The notes below the pieces were generated by a model. The model was not told where the DNA came from and ran no database searches. It saw only the letters and a list, made by a program, of their open reading frames with translations. A stretch of DNA of 64,000 nucleotides from Oceanobacillus damuensis (GTDB lineage Bacteria; Bacillota; Bacilli; Bacillales; Amphibacillaceae). Below are positions 12,152 to 22,003 of the stretch, piece after piece. The stretch lies in the NCBI RefSeq assembly GCF_001618145.1, contig NZ_LQNF01000015.1:1-64000 (forward strand). The letters run 5' to 3'. The stretch's first letter is position 1, and every line of letters starts with the position of its first letter. The translations under genes and the position numbers were made by a program.

Positions 12152-12916
12152 TTGCGTAAAAAGTATCTATTGCTTATGACCTTCGTTGGTTTACTAGCAA
12201 TCCTTTCCGGTTGTATGGAAGTTGATCAGCCGATTACTGCGGAAAGTGAAGGAATCTGGAATACAATATTTGTTTATCCATTATCATGGGTAATTATAAA
12301 TATAGCTGAATTCTTTAATAACAGTTACGGTCTTTCCATAATTATTGTTACAATATTAATCCGTCTGCTGTTAATGCCGTTGAATATTAAACAACTTAAA
12401 AGTTCCAAAGCAATGCAGGAAATCCAACCGAAGCTTCAGGAAATACAAAAAAAGTACAGCTCTAAAGATGCAAATACACAGCAAAAACTTCAGCAGGAGA
12501 CAATGGAATTATTCCAGAAAAATGGTGTAAACCCACTTGCAGGTTGTTTGCCGATATTTATACAGATGCCAATATTGATTGCGATGTACCATGCGATCAT
12601 GCGTACAGATGAAATTAATTCGTACAGTTTTTTATGGTTTGAGCTTGGATCACCGGATCCATACTTCATTTTACCGTTATTGACTGGTGTATTTACGTAT
12701 ATGCAGCAAAAGCTTATGATGTCAACGAATACATCGATGAAAAGTAATCCGCAAATGGCAATCCAGATGCAGGTTATGCTTTATGTTATGCCGATTATGA
12801 TAGGTGTGTTTGCGATATTCTTCCCTGCTGCACTGGCATTATATTGGGTAACTGGTAACATCTTTATGGTAGTTCAAGTACTTCTCATTAATAAACCAAT
12901 GATGACGAACAAGTAA
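12152..12916 (+). CDS. yidC: Membrane protein insertase YidC1 (SpoIIIJ), lipoprotein
   Basis: This 254-aa Oxa1/YidC-family insertase places proteins in the membrane with or without SecYEG. In B. subtilis SpoIIIJ is also needed for forespore sigma-G activity. A signal peptide ends in lipobox LSGC with acylated C21. R71 in [15 protein letters not shown] is the conserved groove arginine. Later hydrophobic segments are near residues 130-150, 165-185 and 210-245. The TTG start has AAGGAGGAAA upstream. Its 3' end meets jag, the usual pair. Confidence 0.95.
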   Translation: MRKKYLLLMTFVGLLAILSGCMEVDQPITAESEGIWNTIFVYPLSWVIINIAEFFNNSYGLSIIIVTILIRLLLMPLNIKQLKSSKAMQEIQPKLQEIQKKYSSKDANTQQKLQQETMELFQKNGVNPLAGCLPIFIQMPILIAMYHAIMRTDEINSYSFLWFELGSPDPYFILPLLTGVFTYMQQKLMMSTNTSMKSNPQMAIQMQVMLYVMPIMIGVFAIFFPAALALYWVTGNIFMVVQVLLINKPMMTNK

Positions 12917-12930
12917 TGGAGGAGACCATA

Positions 12931-13545
12931 GTGAGAGAAATAACTGCTAGCGGACAGACAGTTGAAGAAGCGGTTCAATCAGCACTAGAGCAGTTAAACA
13001 CCACGAAGGACCAAGTGGAAATTGATGTGATTGACGAAGGAAAAAGAGGCGTCTTCGGCATATTTGGCTCGAAACGCGCCATCGTCAAGGTCACAATGAA
13101 GAAAGATCCGGTCAAAGAAACGGAAAAATTCATCAAAGAAGTCACCAGTAACATGAACCTTTCCGTTGAACTCACTACTACTGTGGAGGGAAAGCACGTT
13201 ACCTATGAAATGGATGGCGAAAATATTGCTATTATCATAGGGAAACGTGGACAAACCCTGAATGCCTTACAATACTTGGTTCATTTGGCTATTAATAAGG
13301 ATAGTGAAGATTATTACACTGTCACTTTAGATGCAGAAGGCTATCGTGCAAGAAGAAAAGAGACGCTTGAGTCATTGGCACATAAAATGGCCGATAAAGC
13401 GAAACGGATGAATAAAAAAGTAGCGCTTGAACCAATGCCGGCATTTGAGCGTAAAATCATCCATAGTGAACTACAGAAAAAAGGTGATGTTTCCACCTAT
13501 TCAGATGGCTTGGAACCACATCGTCATATTGTGATAAAACCTTAA
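12931..13545 (+). CDS. jag: RNA-binding protein Jag/KhpB (SpoIIIJ-associated)
   Basis: The 204-aa protein has a Jag-N domain (MREITASGQTVEEAV), a KH domain with the loop GKRGQT, and a C-terminal R3H domain (ERKIIHSEL to the end). It binds RNA and, in related bacteria, KhpA, influencing cell elongation and division. The frame is open from an ATG at 12916 that overlaps the yidC stop, but the GTG at 12931 has GGAGGAG at ideal spacing and matches the family N-terminus. Confidence 0.92.
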   Translation: MREITASGQTVEEAVQSALEQLNTTKDQVEIDVIDEGKRGVFGIFGSKRAIVKVTMKKDPVKETEKFIKEVTSNMNLSVELTTTVEGKHVTYEMDGENIAIIIGKRGQTLNALQYLVHLAINKDSEDYYTVTLDAEGYRARRKETLESLAHKMADKAKRMNKKVALEPMPAFERKIIHSELQKKGDVSTYSDGLEPHRHIVIKP

Positions 13546-13559
13546 AAATAAAGATTATT

Positions 13560-13590
13560 GGACCCCGGAGGTAAAATCCGGGGTCTATTT
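13560..13590 (+). terminator. Terminator after jag
   Basis: GACCCCGGA (13561-13569) pairs with TCCGGGGTC (13577-13585), a GC-rich 9-bp stem with a T-rich tail. Confidence 0.8.
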
Positions 13591-13703
13591 GTGTTTAAAA
13601 AAAGCCGATATGGCACATATTAATACTAATATCATTACGAATTATTAGCTGGTTCGTAACGCATGCTATTGATATTCATGACACGTTATGAGGAGATACA
13701 AAG

Positions 13704-13967
13704 GTGCAAAATTTCTCTGGTATGATTTTCAGTGGAGATCTCGATCGGATGCAGGAGTCGTTCTATCTTACACAGGTCAAAAACCTGGAAACAGCCTCTA
13801 TTTTATCGGAAAAAAAGCTGACAGAGCTTAATCATTATTTAAGCAGCCAGGACGACACATGCATGATTACTATCAATGATCAAATCCCGATTCTTTTGAA
13901 GGAGCAGGAAGTTTCAGAGTTGGTGACTGATCTTACAAAAATTATCGATGCCTTGAAAGCACCGTAA
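13704..13967 (+). CDS. Hypothetical small protein, 87 aa
   Basis: The function was not recognised. The product is 87 aa, soluble, with no signal or membrane segment, and reads as mostly helical with a central segment ending in ITINDQIPILLKEQ. A GTG start has AGGAGATA eight bases upstream. An inverted repeat TTACGAA/TTCGTAA lies 45-69 nt before it. It is 18 nt before the next small gene and probably cotranscribed. The good ribosome site and coding-like composition support a real gene. Confidence 0.6.
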   Translation: MQNFSGMIFSGDLDRMQESFYLTQVKNLETASILSEKKLTELNHYLSSQDDTCMITINDQIPILLKEQEVSELVTDLTKIIDALKAP

Positions 13968-13985
13968 CGGAAGGGAGTATGCAAA

Positions 13986-14198
13986 GTGAGAAAGAAAGTA
14001 AATGAAAAAGCAAAAACGGTTGCAGATAAGACTTATCAGTATTCCGATTATTACAGTAACGATCAACTTTCTAGAGGGATGGCTGAGTCCCATGAACAGG
14101 TATCAGACACGTATATGGAAGGTACGATCGATCGAATGGAAGGCAAAAACAAACGTGATGACCATGAAGAAGGCGAAAAACTTCCGAGAAAACTTTAA
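13986..14198 (+). CDS. YozQ-like (DUF4025) small protein
   Basis: This 70-aa, very hydrophilic protein contains GMAESHEQVSDTYMEG, which resembles the HEQVSDTYMEG core of the YozQ/DUF4025 family of small Bacillus proteins without known function. The GTG start has GGGAG eight bases upstream. It is followed directly by a strong terminator. The family assignment is from memory of the motif and is moderate. Confidence 0.65.
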   Translation: MRKKVNEKAKTVADKTYQYSDYYSNDQLSRGMAESHEQVSDTYMEGTIDRMEGKNKRDDHEEGEKLPRKL

Positions 14199-14220
14199 GT
14201 AAGCTATATAGAAGACTAAA

Positions 14221-14246
14221 GGCGTGGATAATCCACGTCTTTTTTT
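14221..14246 (+). terminator. Terminator after the YozQ-like gene
   Basis: GGCGTGG (14221-14227) and CCACGTC (14233-14239) form a stem with loop ATAAT, followed by seven T. Confidence 0.85.
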
Positions 14247-14333
14247 GCACGAGTCTTGCCGAAAAATTTTCTTTGCCGCAAAATAAGTAAACTACCGACA
14301 TAACTTATAATTAATATTTGTGCATCTGCTGTC

Positions 14334-14475
14334 GTCCGAGATCGCTCTGGGCGGATGCGCATCCTTAGGGCACGGCCTCAGCCCCGAAGAGAAAACCACT
14401 CTTCTGGTCTTCGGACACGTGCTTTTCCCGCAGGAGTCACCGCCCGCCGCTCACCGGGACTGGTATAGCTGTGTA
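14334..14475 (-). repeat. GC-rich foldable intergenic repeat, copy A
   Basis: Read on the minus strand, this copy shares ACTCCTGCGGGAAAAG, GGGGCTGAG, CCTAAGGATGCGC and GAGCGATC with copy B, in the same order. GGGCGG (14349-14354) can pair with CCGCCC (14440-14445), and an inner CCGAAGA/TCTTCGG hairpin can form. It is far more GC-rich than its surroundings and has no plausible ORF. Confidence 0.65.
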
Positions 14476-14514
14476 TTGCTAGTTTAGCTATCGCACAGGT
14501 TATAATTGGCAGCA

Positions 14515-14660
14515 TGCGCTAATCAGCTCGGGGAAATACACGGAGACTCCTACGGGAAGAGAGGCATAGGTGAGACACTGAAATGCGATAGCATGAAGGG
14601 GCTCACCAGCCGCCTTAGGATGCGCGCAGTGTATTTCCCCGAGCGATCGCCGAAGTATCT
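14515..14660 (+). repeat. GC-rich foldable intergenic repeat, copy B
   Basis: A perfect 16-bp inverted repeat, GCTCGGGGAAATACAC (14526-14541) and its complement (14629-14644), encloses ACTCCTACGGGAAGAG, an inner GGTGAG/CTCACC hairpin (14569-14574 with 14602-14607) and CTTAGGATGCGC. It lies inverted to copy A, about 40 nt away. The remainder of 14661-14939 is AT-rich and holds two DnaA boxes and presumably the mnmE promoter. Confidence 0.65.
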
Positions 14661-14776
14661 CGCTTCAATTATTCGAGCCAAAGTTCTAACACAAATAGTT
14701 GTTACGTCGCATTCTATATCCACTGCGAAGTCTGTAAGCAACAAATCACAAGTAGAAAACTAATTTAAAAATCAAA

Positions 14777-14833
14777 TTATCCACATGTTGATAATTTAGT
14801 AGAGAAATCAGAAAAATATTTTTTTGTGGATAA
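14777..14833. promoter_or_regulatory. Two perfect DnaA boxes upstream of mnmE
   Basis: TTATCCACA at 14777-14785 and its reverse complement at 14825-14833 face each other 39 bp apart in the AT-rich stretch before mnmE. Confidence 0.6.
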
Positions 14834-14939
14834 CTTTATTTTTGCCTAAATGTATGTTATTCTATTTTGTTAGTGACATTAAAAAAAATAATAATGTTAA
14901 TTAATATAGATTCAGAAAAAAATGTTGGAGGTGACGGAG

Positions 14940-16316
14940 ATGGAGACAGATACAATTACTGCGATTTCAACCCCGATTGGTGAGGGTGCAATAGCCATCG
15001 TAAGGTTGAGTGGACCTGAGGCAATTTCGATAACAGCTAAGATCTTTAAAGGTAAGAACTTAACGGAAGTTGATTCACATACGATTCATTACGGAAAGAT
15101 TATAGAACCACAGACGAAGGAAATTGCTGAGGAAGTAATGGTTTCCGTAATGCGTGCACCGAAAACATTTACCCGCGAAGATGTGGTTGAAATAAATTGT
15201 CACGGTGGAATGGTTGCAGTAAACAGAGTGCTAGAAATCATTCTATCTAAAGGAGCACGATTGGCTGAACCAGGAGAATTTACAAAGCGTGCATTTCTGC
15301 ATGGCCGAATTGATCTGTCACAGGCTGAAGCTGTAATGGATTTGATTCGGGCAAAAACAGATAAAGCCATGTCTGTTGCCTTGAAGCAGATGGATGGTCG
15401 TCTATCTGGTTTAATTCAGCGGCTAAGGCAGGATTTATTGGAAACCGTCGCACATGTGGAAGTGAATATCGATTATCCGGAATATGATGATGTCGAAGAA
15501 ATGTCCCATGATATGATGCGTGGGAAAACGAAGGAAGTTCATGCGGAAATCGAACAGCTGCTGGATGTTGCCAAACAAGGGAAAATCTTACGGGAAGGTC
15601 TTGCTACCGCAATTATTGGCAGACCGAATGTAGGGAAATCGTCATTAATGAATACTCTTGTACAGGAAAATAAAGCAATTGTCACTGAAATTCCGGGTAC
15701 AACCCGTGATATTATAGAAGAATACGTGAACGTAAGAGGTGTACCACTGCGATTGGTTGATACTGCGGGAATCCGTGAAACAGAGGATATCGTGGAAAGA
15801 ATCGGAGTAGAGCGCTCAAGAAAAGTATTGAAGGAATCGGATCTGATTTTGTTTGTGTTAAACTATAACGACGAACTTACAGATGAAGACGTAAAGCTTT
15901 TTGAGGCAGTCGGTGGTCTGGAATATATCGTCATCATTAACAAGACCGATTTGGATCAAAAGCTTAATATGGATAGAGTAAAGGAACTTGCAGGAAACAG
16001 ACCGATCGTTACCACTTCTTTAATAGAAGAAGAAGGTGTAGACGAGCTGGAAAAAGCAATTGCAGACACATTTTTTGCAGGAGAAATTGATAGTGGAGAC
16101 ATGACATATGTTTCCAATATCAGGCATATTCAGCTGCTGAAACAGGCAAAACAAGCACTTGAAGATGCAATGGAAGGCATTGAACTGGGAATGCCAATGG
16201 ATATCGTTCAAATAGATGTAACCCGAACATGGGAATTTTTAGGTGAAATTATTGGTGATACTGCGAGTGACAGTCTGATTGACCAGTTATTCTCACAGTT
16301 CTGTTTAGGTAAATAA
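14940..16316 (+). CDS. mnmE: tRNA modification GTPase MnmE (TrmE/ThdF)
   Basis: This 458-aa GTPase with MnmG installs the 5-carboxymethylaminomethyl group on wobble U34 of tRNAs. The N-terminal tetrahydrofolate-binding domain begins [21 protein letters not shown]. The G domain has GRPNVGKSS near residue 227, DTAG and NKTD. The C-terminus is FCLGK, containing the catalytic cysteine of the C(I/L)GK tail. The frame extends six codons upstream, but the ATG at 14940 has GGAGGTGA before it. mnmG follows after 30 nt. Confidence 0.97.
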   Translation: METDTITAISTPIGEGAIAIVRLSGPEAISITAKIFKGKNLTEVDSHTIHYGKIIEPQTKEIAEEVMVSVMRAPKTFTREDVVEINCHGGMVAVNRVLEIILSKGARLAEPGEFTKRAFLHGRIDLSQAEAVMDLIRAKTDKAMSVALKQMDGRLSGLIQRLRQDLLETVAHVEVNIDYPEYDDVEEMSHDMMRGKTKEVHAEIEQLLDVAKQGKILREGLATAIIGRPNVGKSSLMNTLVQENKAIVTEIPGTTRDIIEEYVNVRGVPLRLVDTAGIRETEDIVERIGVERSRKVLKESDLILFVLNYNDELTDEDVKLFEAVGGLEYIVIINKTDLDQKLNMDRVKELAGNRPIVTTSLIEEEGVDELEKAIADTFFAGEIDSGDMTYVSNIRHIQLLKQAKQALEDAMEGIELGMPMDIVQIDVTRTWEFLGEIIGDTASDSLIDQLFSQFCLGK

Positions 16317-16346
16317 ATATAATATAATAAGAAAGGATGAAAAAAG

Positions 16347-18233
16347 ATGACATACGATGCAGGTAAATATGATGTAATCGTTATTGGAGCTGGTCATGCT
16401 GGTGTAGAGGCTGGTTTTGCAGCTGCACGAATGGGTGCCAAAACATTAATGCTTACGTTGAATCTGGATATGATTGCCTTTATGCCATGTAACCCATCCA
16501 TTGGTGGGCCGGCAAAAGGTATTGTTGTACGTGAAATCGATGCCCTTGGTGGAATAATGGGCAAAGTGATCGATAAAAGCTATATTCAAATGAGAATGTT
16601 GAATACAGGAAAAGGCCCCGCTGTACAGGCATTGCGTGCACAGGCCGATAAACCTGTCTATATGAAAGAAATGAAAAAATGGATGGAGAATGAAGAAAAT
16701 CTCACCGTTCGTCAAGGAATGGTAAATTCGCTTATCGTGGAAGATGGTATTTGCAAAGGAGTTATTACCGAAACAAATGCTGCCTATCATGCTGAGTCAG
16801 TAATTATCACAACGGGTACATTTATGAGAGGAAAAGTATTAATGGGAGATTTGGAGTATGAGAGTGGTCCAAATAACCAACGCGTATCCATTAAACTTTC
16901 TGAACATCTGGAAGAGCTTGGCTTTGAGCTGACTCGTTTTAAAACGGGAACTCCTCCAAGAGTAAACAGTCATACAGTTGATTACTCACAAACGGAGATT
17001 CAACCAGGGGATGATAACCCACAAGCGTTTTCCTATGAAACAACCGAACAAATTACGGATCAAATTCCTTGCTGGTTGACGTATACAAATGAATTTACCC
17101 ACAACGTAATCAATGACAATTTGGGACTTTCTGCAATGTACTCTGGAATGAAACGTGGTACTGGTCCTCGTTACTGTCCGTCCATTGAGGATAAAATCGT
17201 TCGTTTTAATGATAAACCGCGTCATCAAATTTTCCTTGAACCAGAAGGAAGAGATACCGAAGAGGTTTATGTACAGGGCTTGTCAACATCATTGCCTGAA
17301 TCTGTTCAGCATGAAATTATTAAAACAATTCCAGGCCTTGAAAAAGCACAAATTATGCGTCCTGGTTATGCGATAGAGTATGACGCAATGGTGCCGACAC
17401 AACTTTGGCCGACACTGGAAACAAAGAAAATCTCTGGATTATATACAGCTGGCCAAATTAACGGTACATCCGGTTATGAGGAAGCTGCAGGTCAAGGACT
17501 TATGGCTGGCATCAATGCTGCTGCCAAAGCATTGGGCAAAGAACCTGTCATTTTGGACCGTTCACAAGCCTACATTGGTGTTATGATTGATGACCTTGTA
17601 ACGAAAGGGACAAATGAACCGTATCGCTTGTTGACATCTCGTGCAGAATACAGATTGCTTCTTCGCCATGATAATGCTGATATGCGTTTGACTGATGTTG
17701 GTCATGAAATCGGCTTAATTTCTGAGGAACGCTATAAAAAATTCCTTGAGAAAAAACGATTGGTGGAGGAAGAGAAAAAACGTCTGCGTAAAATAGTCAT
17801 CAAGCCATCTGAAGAGATCAATGAATTGATGGATGAAGCCGGTGCAACACGTCTAAAAGAGGCAGTGAAAGCATACGACTTGTTAAAACGACCGGAGATT
17901 AACTACGAAATAATTGACCGAATGATTGAAAGTAATCACGAAATCACACCTGAAGTAAGTGAACAAGTTGGAATTCAAATTAAGTATGAAGGTTATATTA
18001 AAAAGGCAAATGAACAAGTGGAGCGCATGCTGAAAATGGAAGAGAAAAAGGTTCCTGTTGATATTGATTATGATGATATTCATGGACTTGCTACAGAAGC
18101 AGTGGAAAAACTGAAAAAAGTTCGTCCATTGTCAGTAGGGCAGGCATCCAGAATATCAGGTGTCAATCCGGCAGATGTGTCCATATTGCTTGTTTATATC
18201 CAACAAGGGAATATCGCTCGTATTGCCAACTAA
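16347..18233 (+). CDS. mnmG: tRNA uridine modification enzyme MnmG (GidA)
   Basis: The 628-aa FAD enzyme is the partner of MnmE in wobble-uridine modification. The dinucleotide-binding motif is [12 protein letters not shown] near residues 11-22, followed by [10 protein letters not shown] and the second GidA signature [12 protein letters not shown] near 270. The C-terminal helical domain that binds MnmE and tRNA is complete. AAAGGATG precedes the ATG. Length agrees with B. subtilis (628). Confidence 0.98.
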   Translation: MTYDAGKYDVIVIGAGHAGVEAGFAAARMGAKTLMLTLNLDMIAFMPCNPSIGGPAKGIVVREIDALGGIMGKVIDKSYIQMRMLNTGKGPAVQALRAQADKPVYMKEMKKWMENEENLTVRQGMVNSLIVEDGICKGVITETNAAYHAESVIITTGTFMRGKVLMGDLEYESGPNNQRVSIKLSEHLEELGFELTRFKTGTPPRVNSHTVDYSQTEIQPGDDNPQAFSYETTEQITDQIPCWLTYTNEFTHNVINDNLGLSAMYSGMKRGTGPRYCPSIEDKIVRFNDKPRHQIFLEPEGRDTEEVYVQGLSTSLPESVQHEIIKTIPGLEKAQIMRPGYAIEYDAMVPTQLWPTLETKKISGLYTAGQINGTSGYEEAAGQGLMAGINAAAKALGKEPVILDRSQAYIGVMIDDLVTKGTNEPYRLLTSRAEYRLLLRHDNADMRLTDVGHEIGLISEERYKKFLEKKRLVEEEKKRLRKIVIKPSEEINELMDEAGATRLKEAVKAYDLLKRPEINYEIIDRMIESNHEITPEVSEQVGIQIKYEGYIKKANEQVERMLKMEEKKVPVDIDYDDIHGLATEAVEKLKKVRPLSVGQASRISGVNPADVSILLVYIQQGNIARIAN

Positions 18234-18255
18234 GCATTCATTGGATAAAATTTGA

Positions 18256-18291
18256 GATAGCGGCGTATGAAGGAGATACGCCGCTATCTTT
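18256..18291 (+). terminator. Hairpin between mnmG and rsmG
   Basis: A perfect 13-bp stem, GATAGCGGCGTAT (18256-18268) with its complement at 18276-18288, is followed by a short T stretch. It may partially terminate the mnm transcript before rsmG. Confidence 0.7.
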
Positions 18292-18319
18292 CAATTACTA
18301 TAAAGGAGACATCCTAATC

Positions 18320-19036
18320 ATGAACCCAGAACAGTTTGTAAACGCATTAAAAGAACATGGAATTGAACTTAGTACATATCAACAGGAACAATTTTCCAAG
18401 TATTTTAAGCTGTTGGTGGAATGGAATGAAAAAATAAACCTGACAGCAATCACCGAGAAGGAAGAAGTTTATCTGAAGCATTTTTATGATTGTATCACTG
18501 CGGCATTTTATTTTGACTTGGATAAGGAGCTGCAGATTTGTGATGTAGGTGCAGGTGCAGGATTTCCAAGTATTCCGCTTAAAATCTGTTTTCCCCAACT
18601 AAACGTAACAATTGTTGATTCACTGAAAAAAAGAATTGGTTTTCTAAATCACTTAGCCTCACAGCTTGAACTTACTAATGTGGCCTTTTATCATGATCGG
18701 GCAGAGAATTTCGGGAAAAACAGCGAGTTTCGTGAAACATTTGATGTCGTAACAGCAAGAGCTGTAGCACGTATGTCTGTTCTAAGCGAATTATGCTTGC
18801 CTCTTGTAAAGAAAAATGGTGTTTTTATAGCCATGAAAGGATCCCAGGCTGAGGAAGAACTCAATAATGGGAAACATGCAATCGAATTGCTGGGAGGAGA
18901 AACAAATGCCGTCCATACATTCAAACTACCGCAGGAAGATAGTGAACGTTCGATTGTAATTATAGATAAAAAAAGGAAGACACCAAAAAAATATCCGAGG
19001 AAAGCTGGACTGCCAAATAAGGAGCCGATTGAATAA
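18320..19036 (+). CDS. rsmG: 16S rRNA m7G527 methyltransferase RsmG (GidB)
   Basis: The 238-aa Rossmann-fold enzyme methylates N7 of G527 in 16S rRNA using S-adenosylmethionine. The SAM motif is [15 protein letters not shown] near residue 75, with [11 protein letters not shown] following and the later [14 protein letters not shown] block. A basic C-terminal tail ([18 protein letters not shown]) is typical. AAAGGAGA lies before the ATG. Loss of this gene gives low-level streptomycin resistance in many bacteria. Confidence 0.97.
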   Translation: MNPEQFVNALKEHGIELSTYQQEQFSKYFKLLVEWNEKINLTAITEKEEVYLKHFYDCITAAFYFDLDKELQICDVGAGAGFPSIPLKICFPQLNVTIVDSLKKRIGFLNHLASQLELTNVAFYHDRAENFGKNSEFRETFDVVTARAVARMSVLSELCLPLVKKNGVFIAMKGSQAEEELNNGKHAIELLGGETNAVHTFKLPQEDSERSIVIIDKKRKTPKKYPRKAGLPNKEPIE

Positions 19037-19224
19037 TATTCCACTTTGAAGTATGAAACATGGAATTGAAAAGTCATAAACTATTCTTTACTTTTTCGTA
19101 TTCAAATATGGTAGAATAGGTATAATTAATGATGGTTTTTAGCGCGCAGTATTTATACTGTAGCGTTTTTATTAATCAATATATTTTATACTGTCAGTCT
19201 GTTAAAATTATAAACAAACAAAAT

Positions 19225-19240
19225 TGTTTCACGTGAAACA
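19225..19240. promoter_or_regulatory. parS site 1
   Basis: TGTTTCACGTGAAACA is an exact match to the ParB-binding consensus TGTTNCACGTGAAACA. The palindrome extends four bases on each side (19221-19244). It lies about 50 nt before noc. Confidence 0.95.
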
Positions 19241-19290
19241 ATTTTATACATACATAGAAACTAGTTTATTTATGAAGGTGGTGTCAGGTA

Positions 19291-20145
19291 GTGGTACATC
19301 CTTTTAATCGGATATTTGGTATGGGAGAGAAGGCGAACACTGAACAAGAGGAACCTGGTTATTCTACAGATGAGGTTTTTCAGCTTGAAGTAGGAAAAAT
19401 CGAGCCTAATCGTTTTCAGCCAAGAACTATCTTTAATGAAGAGAAAATAAAGGAATTAGCGCAAACAATCAATACACATGGGATGATTCAGCCTATAGTC
19501 GTTCGACAACTGGACGAAGAAAATTTTGAGCTGATTGCCGGTGAACGTCGCTGGAGGGCTGTTCAGTCCTTAGGCTGGGAAAAGGTGCCGGCAATCATCC
19601 GTGAAATGTCCGATACGGAGACAGCATCGGTTGCATTAATTGAAAATTTGCAGCGTGAGGAATTGACAGTTATCGAAGAGGCATTGGCCTATGCGAAACT
19701 TCTTGAGTTACATTCTTTAACACAGGAAGCATTAGCACAAAGATTAGGGAAAAATCAATCAACAATCGCTAATAAGCTGCGTCTGTTGAAGCTTCCTGAA
19801 GAAGTGCAGACAGCATTATTAAATAAGTCAATAACAGAACGACATGCCAGAGCTTTAATAAAATTAAAAGATGTCGAAAAGCAAATATTAATTTTACAGG
19901 CAATTATCGAAAATGATTTAAATGTGAAGCAGACAGAAGAACGCATAGCAAAAATTAATGAACCAAAAGAAGAAAAAAGAAAACGCCCTAAGCTAAAAGG
20001 GGTTAATAAAGATATTCGGATAGCTATGAATACAATTCGCCAATCATTGAATATGGTATCTGATACTGGGGTTGAAGTTGAATCCGATGAGAAAGAAATG
20101 GACGATTATTATCAAATCACAATAAAAATACCAAAGAAGAAATAA
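19291..20145 (+). CDS. noc: Nucleoid occlusion protein Noc
   Basis: The 284-aa ParB-family CTP-binding protein binds NBS palindromes and prevents Z-ring assembly over the chromosome. It has the ParB N-domain ([21 protein letters not shown]), the helix-turn-helix [22 protein letters not shown], and the C-terminal [14 protein letters not shown] segment that distinguishes Noc from Spo0J. The N-terminus [14 protein letters not shown] aligns with B. subtilis Noc and its membrane-targeting helix, which supports the GTG start. Two candidate binding sites are present at 29327 and 53272. Confidence 0.95.
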   Translation: MVHPFNRIFGMGEKANTEQEEPGYSTDEVFQLEVGKIEPNRFQPRTIFNEEKIKELAQTINTHGMIQPIVVRQLDEENFELIAGERRWRAVQSLGWEKVPAIIREMSDTETASVALIENLQREELTVIEEALAYAKLLELHSLTQEALAQRLGKNQSTIANKLRLLKLPEEVQTALLNKSITERHARALIKLKDVEKQILILQAIIENDLNVKQTEERIAKINEPKEEKRKRPKLKGVNKDIRIAMNTIRQSLNMVSDTGVEVESDEKEMDDYYQITIKIPKKK

Positions 20146-20173
20146 TATCTTTTATTTACTTATACATGATTTC

Positions 20174-20201
20174 ACCCATCTTTTCTGCAAGATGGGTATT
20201 T
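20174..20201 (+). terminator. noc terminator
   Basis: ACCCATCTT (20174-20182) pairs with AAGATGGGT (20189-20197), then a T-rich tail. Confidence 0.75.
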
Positions 20202-20334
20202 CTACGTGCTTGATTTTGCAAAAGCATATCATCGTGGGGAATTAAATTACAAATTTACAAAAATGGTGAAATTTATAGTCGTTTTAATGTAATTAATGAT
20301 AATATAGTATTTATATAGTTAGGTAGGTGTCAAC

Positions 20335-21108
20335 ATGGGAAAAATAATATCCATCGCAAATCAAAAAGGTGGTGTAGGGAAGACAACTTCATCTGTAAAC
20401 CTTAGTGCATGCCTGTCATCTTTAGGTAATAAAGTGTTACTTGTTGATACAGATCCCCAAGGGAATGCTACCAGTGGTGTTGGAGTCAACAAAGCAGATG
20501 TGAACCATTGTATTTATAATGTACTTGTTGAAGATTTACCAGCAGAAGAGGTTGTTATTCCGACAAATGTAAACAACTTAGATATTATACCTGCAACCAT
20601 TCAGCTTGCTGGTGCGGAAATAGAGCTTGTACCGATTATTTCAAGAGAGATACGGCTGAAAAAAGCACTTGAAAGCTTAAAAGAACAATACGATTATATA
20701 CTTATAGATTGTCCGCCATCATTGGGATTACTGACTATCAATGCACTTACAGCTTCTGATACGGTAATGATCCCTGTTCAATGCGAATACTATGCACTCG
20801 AAGGGCTCAGTCAGTTATTGAATACAATCAGACTTGTTCAAAAACATCTGAATAAACACCTGATGATAGAGGGTGTCCTGTTAACGATGCTTGATGCAAG
20901 AACCAATTTGGGAATACAAGTAATTGAAGAAGTGAAAAAATATTTTCAGGATAAAGTCTATCAAACAATCATACCTAGAAATGTAAGGTTGGGCGAAGCG
21001 CCTAGTCATGGGTTACCGATCATTATCTATGATCCGAAATCCAGGGGTGCGGAAGTTTATCTTGAATTAGCGAAGGAAGTGATGGCTAATGGCGAAAGGG
21101 TTGGGTAA
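20335..21108 (+). CDS. soj: Chromosome segregation ATPase Soj/ParA
   Basis: The 257-aa deviant-Walker ATPase works with Spo0J at parS in origin segregation and regulates DnaA. The P-loop is KGGVGKTTSS near residues 10-19, with the LLVDTDPQGNATSG switch and the ILIDCPPSLGLLT motif. AGGTAGGTGT precedes the ATG. Its 3' end overlaps spo0J by 20 nt, implying translational coupling. Confidence 0.97.
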   Translation: MGKIISIANQKGGVGKTTSSVNLSACLSSLGNKVLLVDTDPQGNATSGVGVNKADVNHCIYNVLVEDLPAEEVVIPTNVNNLDIIPATIQLAGAEIELVPIISREIRLKKALESLKEQYDYILIDCPPSLGLLTINALTASDTVMIPVQCEYYALEGLSQLLNTIRLVQKHLNKHLMIEGVLLTMLDARTNLGIQVIEEVKKYFQDKVYQTIIPRNVRLGEAPSHGLPIIIYDPKSRGAEVYLELAKEVMANGERVG

Positions 21109-21925
21109 AGGGCTAAATGCTTTTTTTCCTGATATGGAAAAGCAGGATGAAGCTTCCGTTCAAGAGATTGCTATCACTCAGTGCAGACCAAATCCTTATC
21201 AACCGAGAAAAACATTTCATGCAGATGCAATTGAGGAACTCAAGGAATCCATTTTGGAATACGGCATTATTCAACCGTTGATTGCGAGAAAGAGTATTAA
21301 AGGTTATGAGATAGTGGTTGGTGAACGGAGATTTCGCGCTGCAAAGGAAGCAGGCCTTAAAACGATTCCTGTTGTAGTTAAAGAGTTATCTGATGAAAAA
21401 ATGATGGAAATTGCTTTATTGGAGAATCTGCAACGTGAAGATCTGACACCAATAGAGGAAGCCCATGCTTATGCAAATTTAATATCGGAATTAAAAATCA
21501 CACAGGAAGAATTATCAAAACGTTTAGGGAAAAGCCGATCACACATAGCAAACATTGTTCGTCTGCTTTCCTTGCCAGAACAGGCTGTTGCCTATATTAA
21601 TAATGGGGAATTGTCGATGGGCCATGGACGAGCTTTATTGGGCTTAAAAGACAAGAACAATCTAATTCCTTTAGTTAATAAAATTCGTCAGGAAAAATTG
21701 AATGTACGTCAAGTAGAAAAAATGATTATGGAATTGAACCAAAAACCTGTCCGGAAGAAGGAGAGACCTAAAAAAGATGTGTTTCTTCAGGAGAGGGAAA
21801 CCGTATTACGGGAACGTTTGGGTACTGCCGTTAATATTCATAAAGGTAAGCGCAAAGGGAAAATAGAAATAGAATTTTACACCGATGATGATTTGAACCG
21901 TATCATTGAGTTTCTCGAAAAATAA
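21089..21925 (+). CDS. spo0J: Chromosome partitioning protein Spo0J/ParB
   Basis: The 278-aa CTPase clamp loads at parS, spreads and recruits SMC. The N-terminus MAKGLGKGLNAFF binds and activates Soj. The CTP-binding/ParB domain includes QCRPNPYQPRKTF, GERRFRAAKEAG and ENLQREDLTPIEEA, followed by the helix-turn-helix ITQEELSKRLGKSRSHIANIVRL and a C-terminal dimerisation domain. It overlaps soj. The second parS lies about 60 nt after its stop. Confidence 0.97.
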   Translation: MAKGLGKGLNAFFPDMEKQDEASVQEIAITQCRPNPYQPRKTFHADAIEELKESILEYGIIQPLIARKSIKGYEIVVGERRFRAAKEAGLKTIPVVVKELSDEKMMEIALLENLQREDLTPIEEAHAYANLISELKITQEELSKRLGKSRSHIANIVRLLSLPEQAVAYINNGELSMGHGRALLGLKDKNNLIPLVNKIRQEKLNVRQVEKMIMELNQKPVRKKERPKKDVFLQERETVLRERLGTAVNIHKGKRKGKIEIEFYTDDDLNRIIEFLEK

Positions 21926-21947
21926 AATAGGAATAAACTTTAACAGG

Positions 21948-21974
21948 GACTGACGAAATACTGGTCAGTCTTTA
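21948..21974 (+). terminator. spo0J terminator
   Basis: GACTGAC (21948-21954) and GTCAGTC (21964-21970) form a stem followed by TTTA. Confidence 0.7.
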
Positions 21975-21987
21975 TCATTCACATCAA

Positions 21988-22003
21988 TGTTCCACGTGAA
22001 ACA
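21988..22003. promoter_or_regulatory. parS site 2
   Basis: TGTTCCACGTGAAACA matches the parS consensus exactly. It is embedded in a longer imperfect palindrome (21978-22013), 2.7 kb from site 1. Confidence 0.95.

Noticed and set aside
14506-14763. Overlapping ORFs of 85 aa (plus) and 64 aa (minus) in the GC-rich repeat
   Set aside because: They coincide with repeat copy B, whose inverted repeats explain the open frames; no ribosome site or family resemblance.
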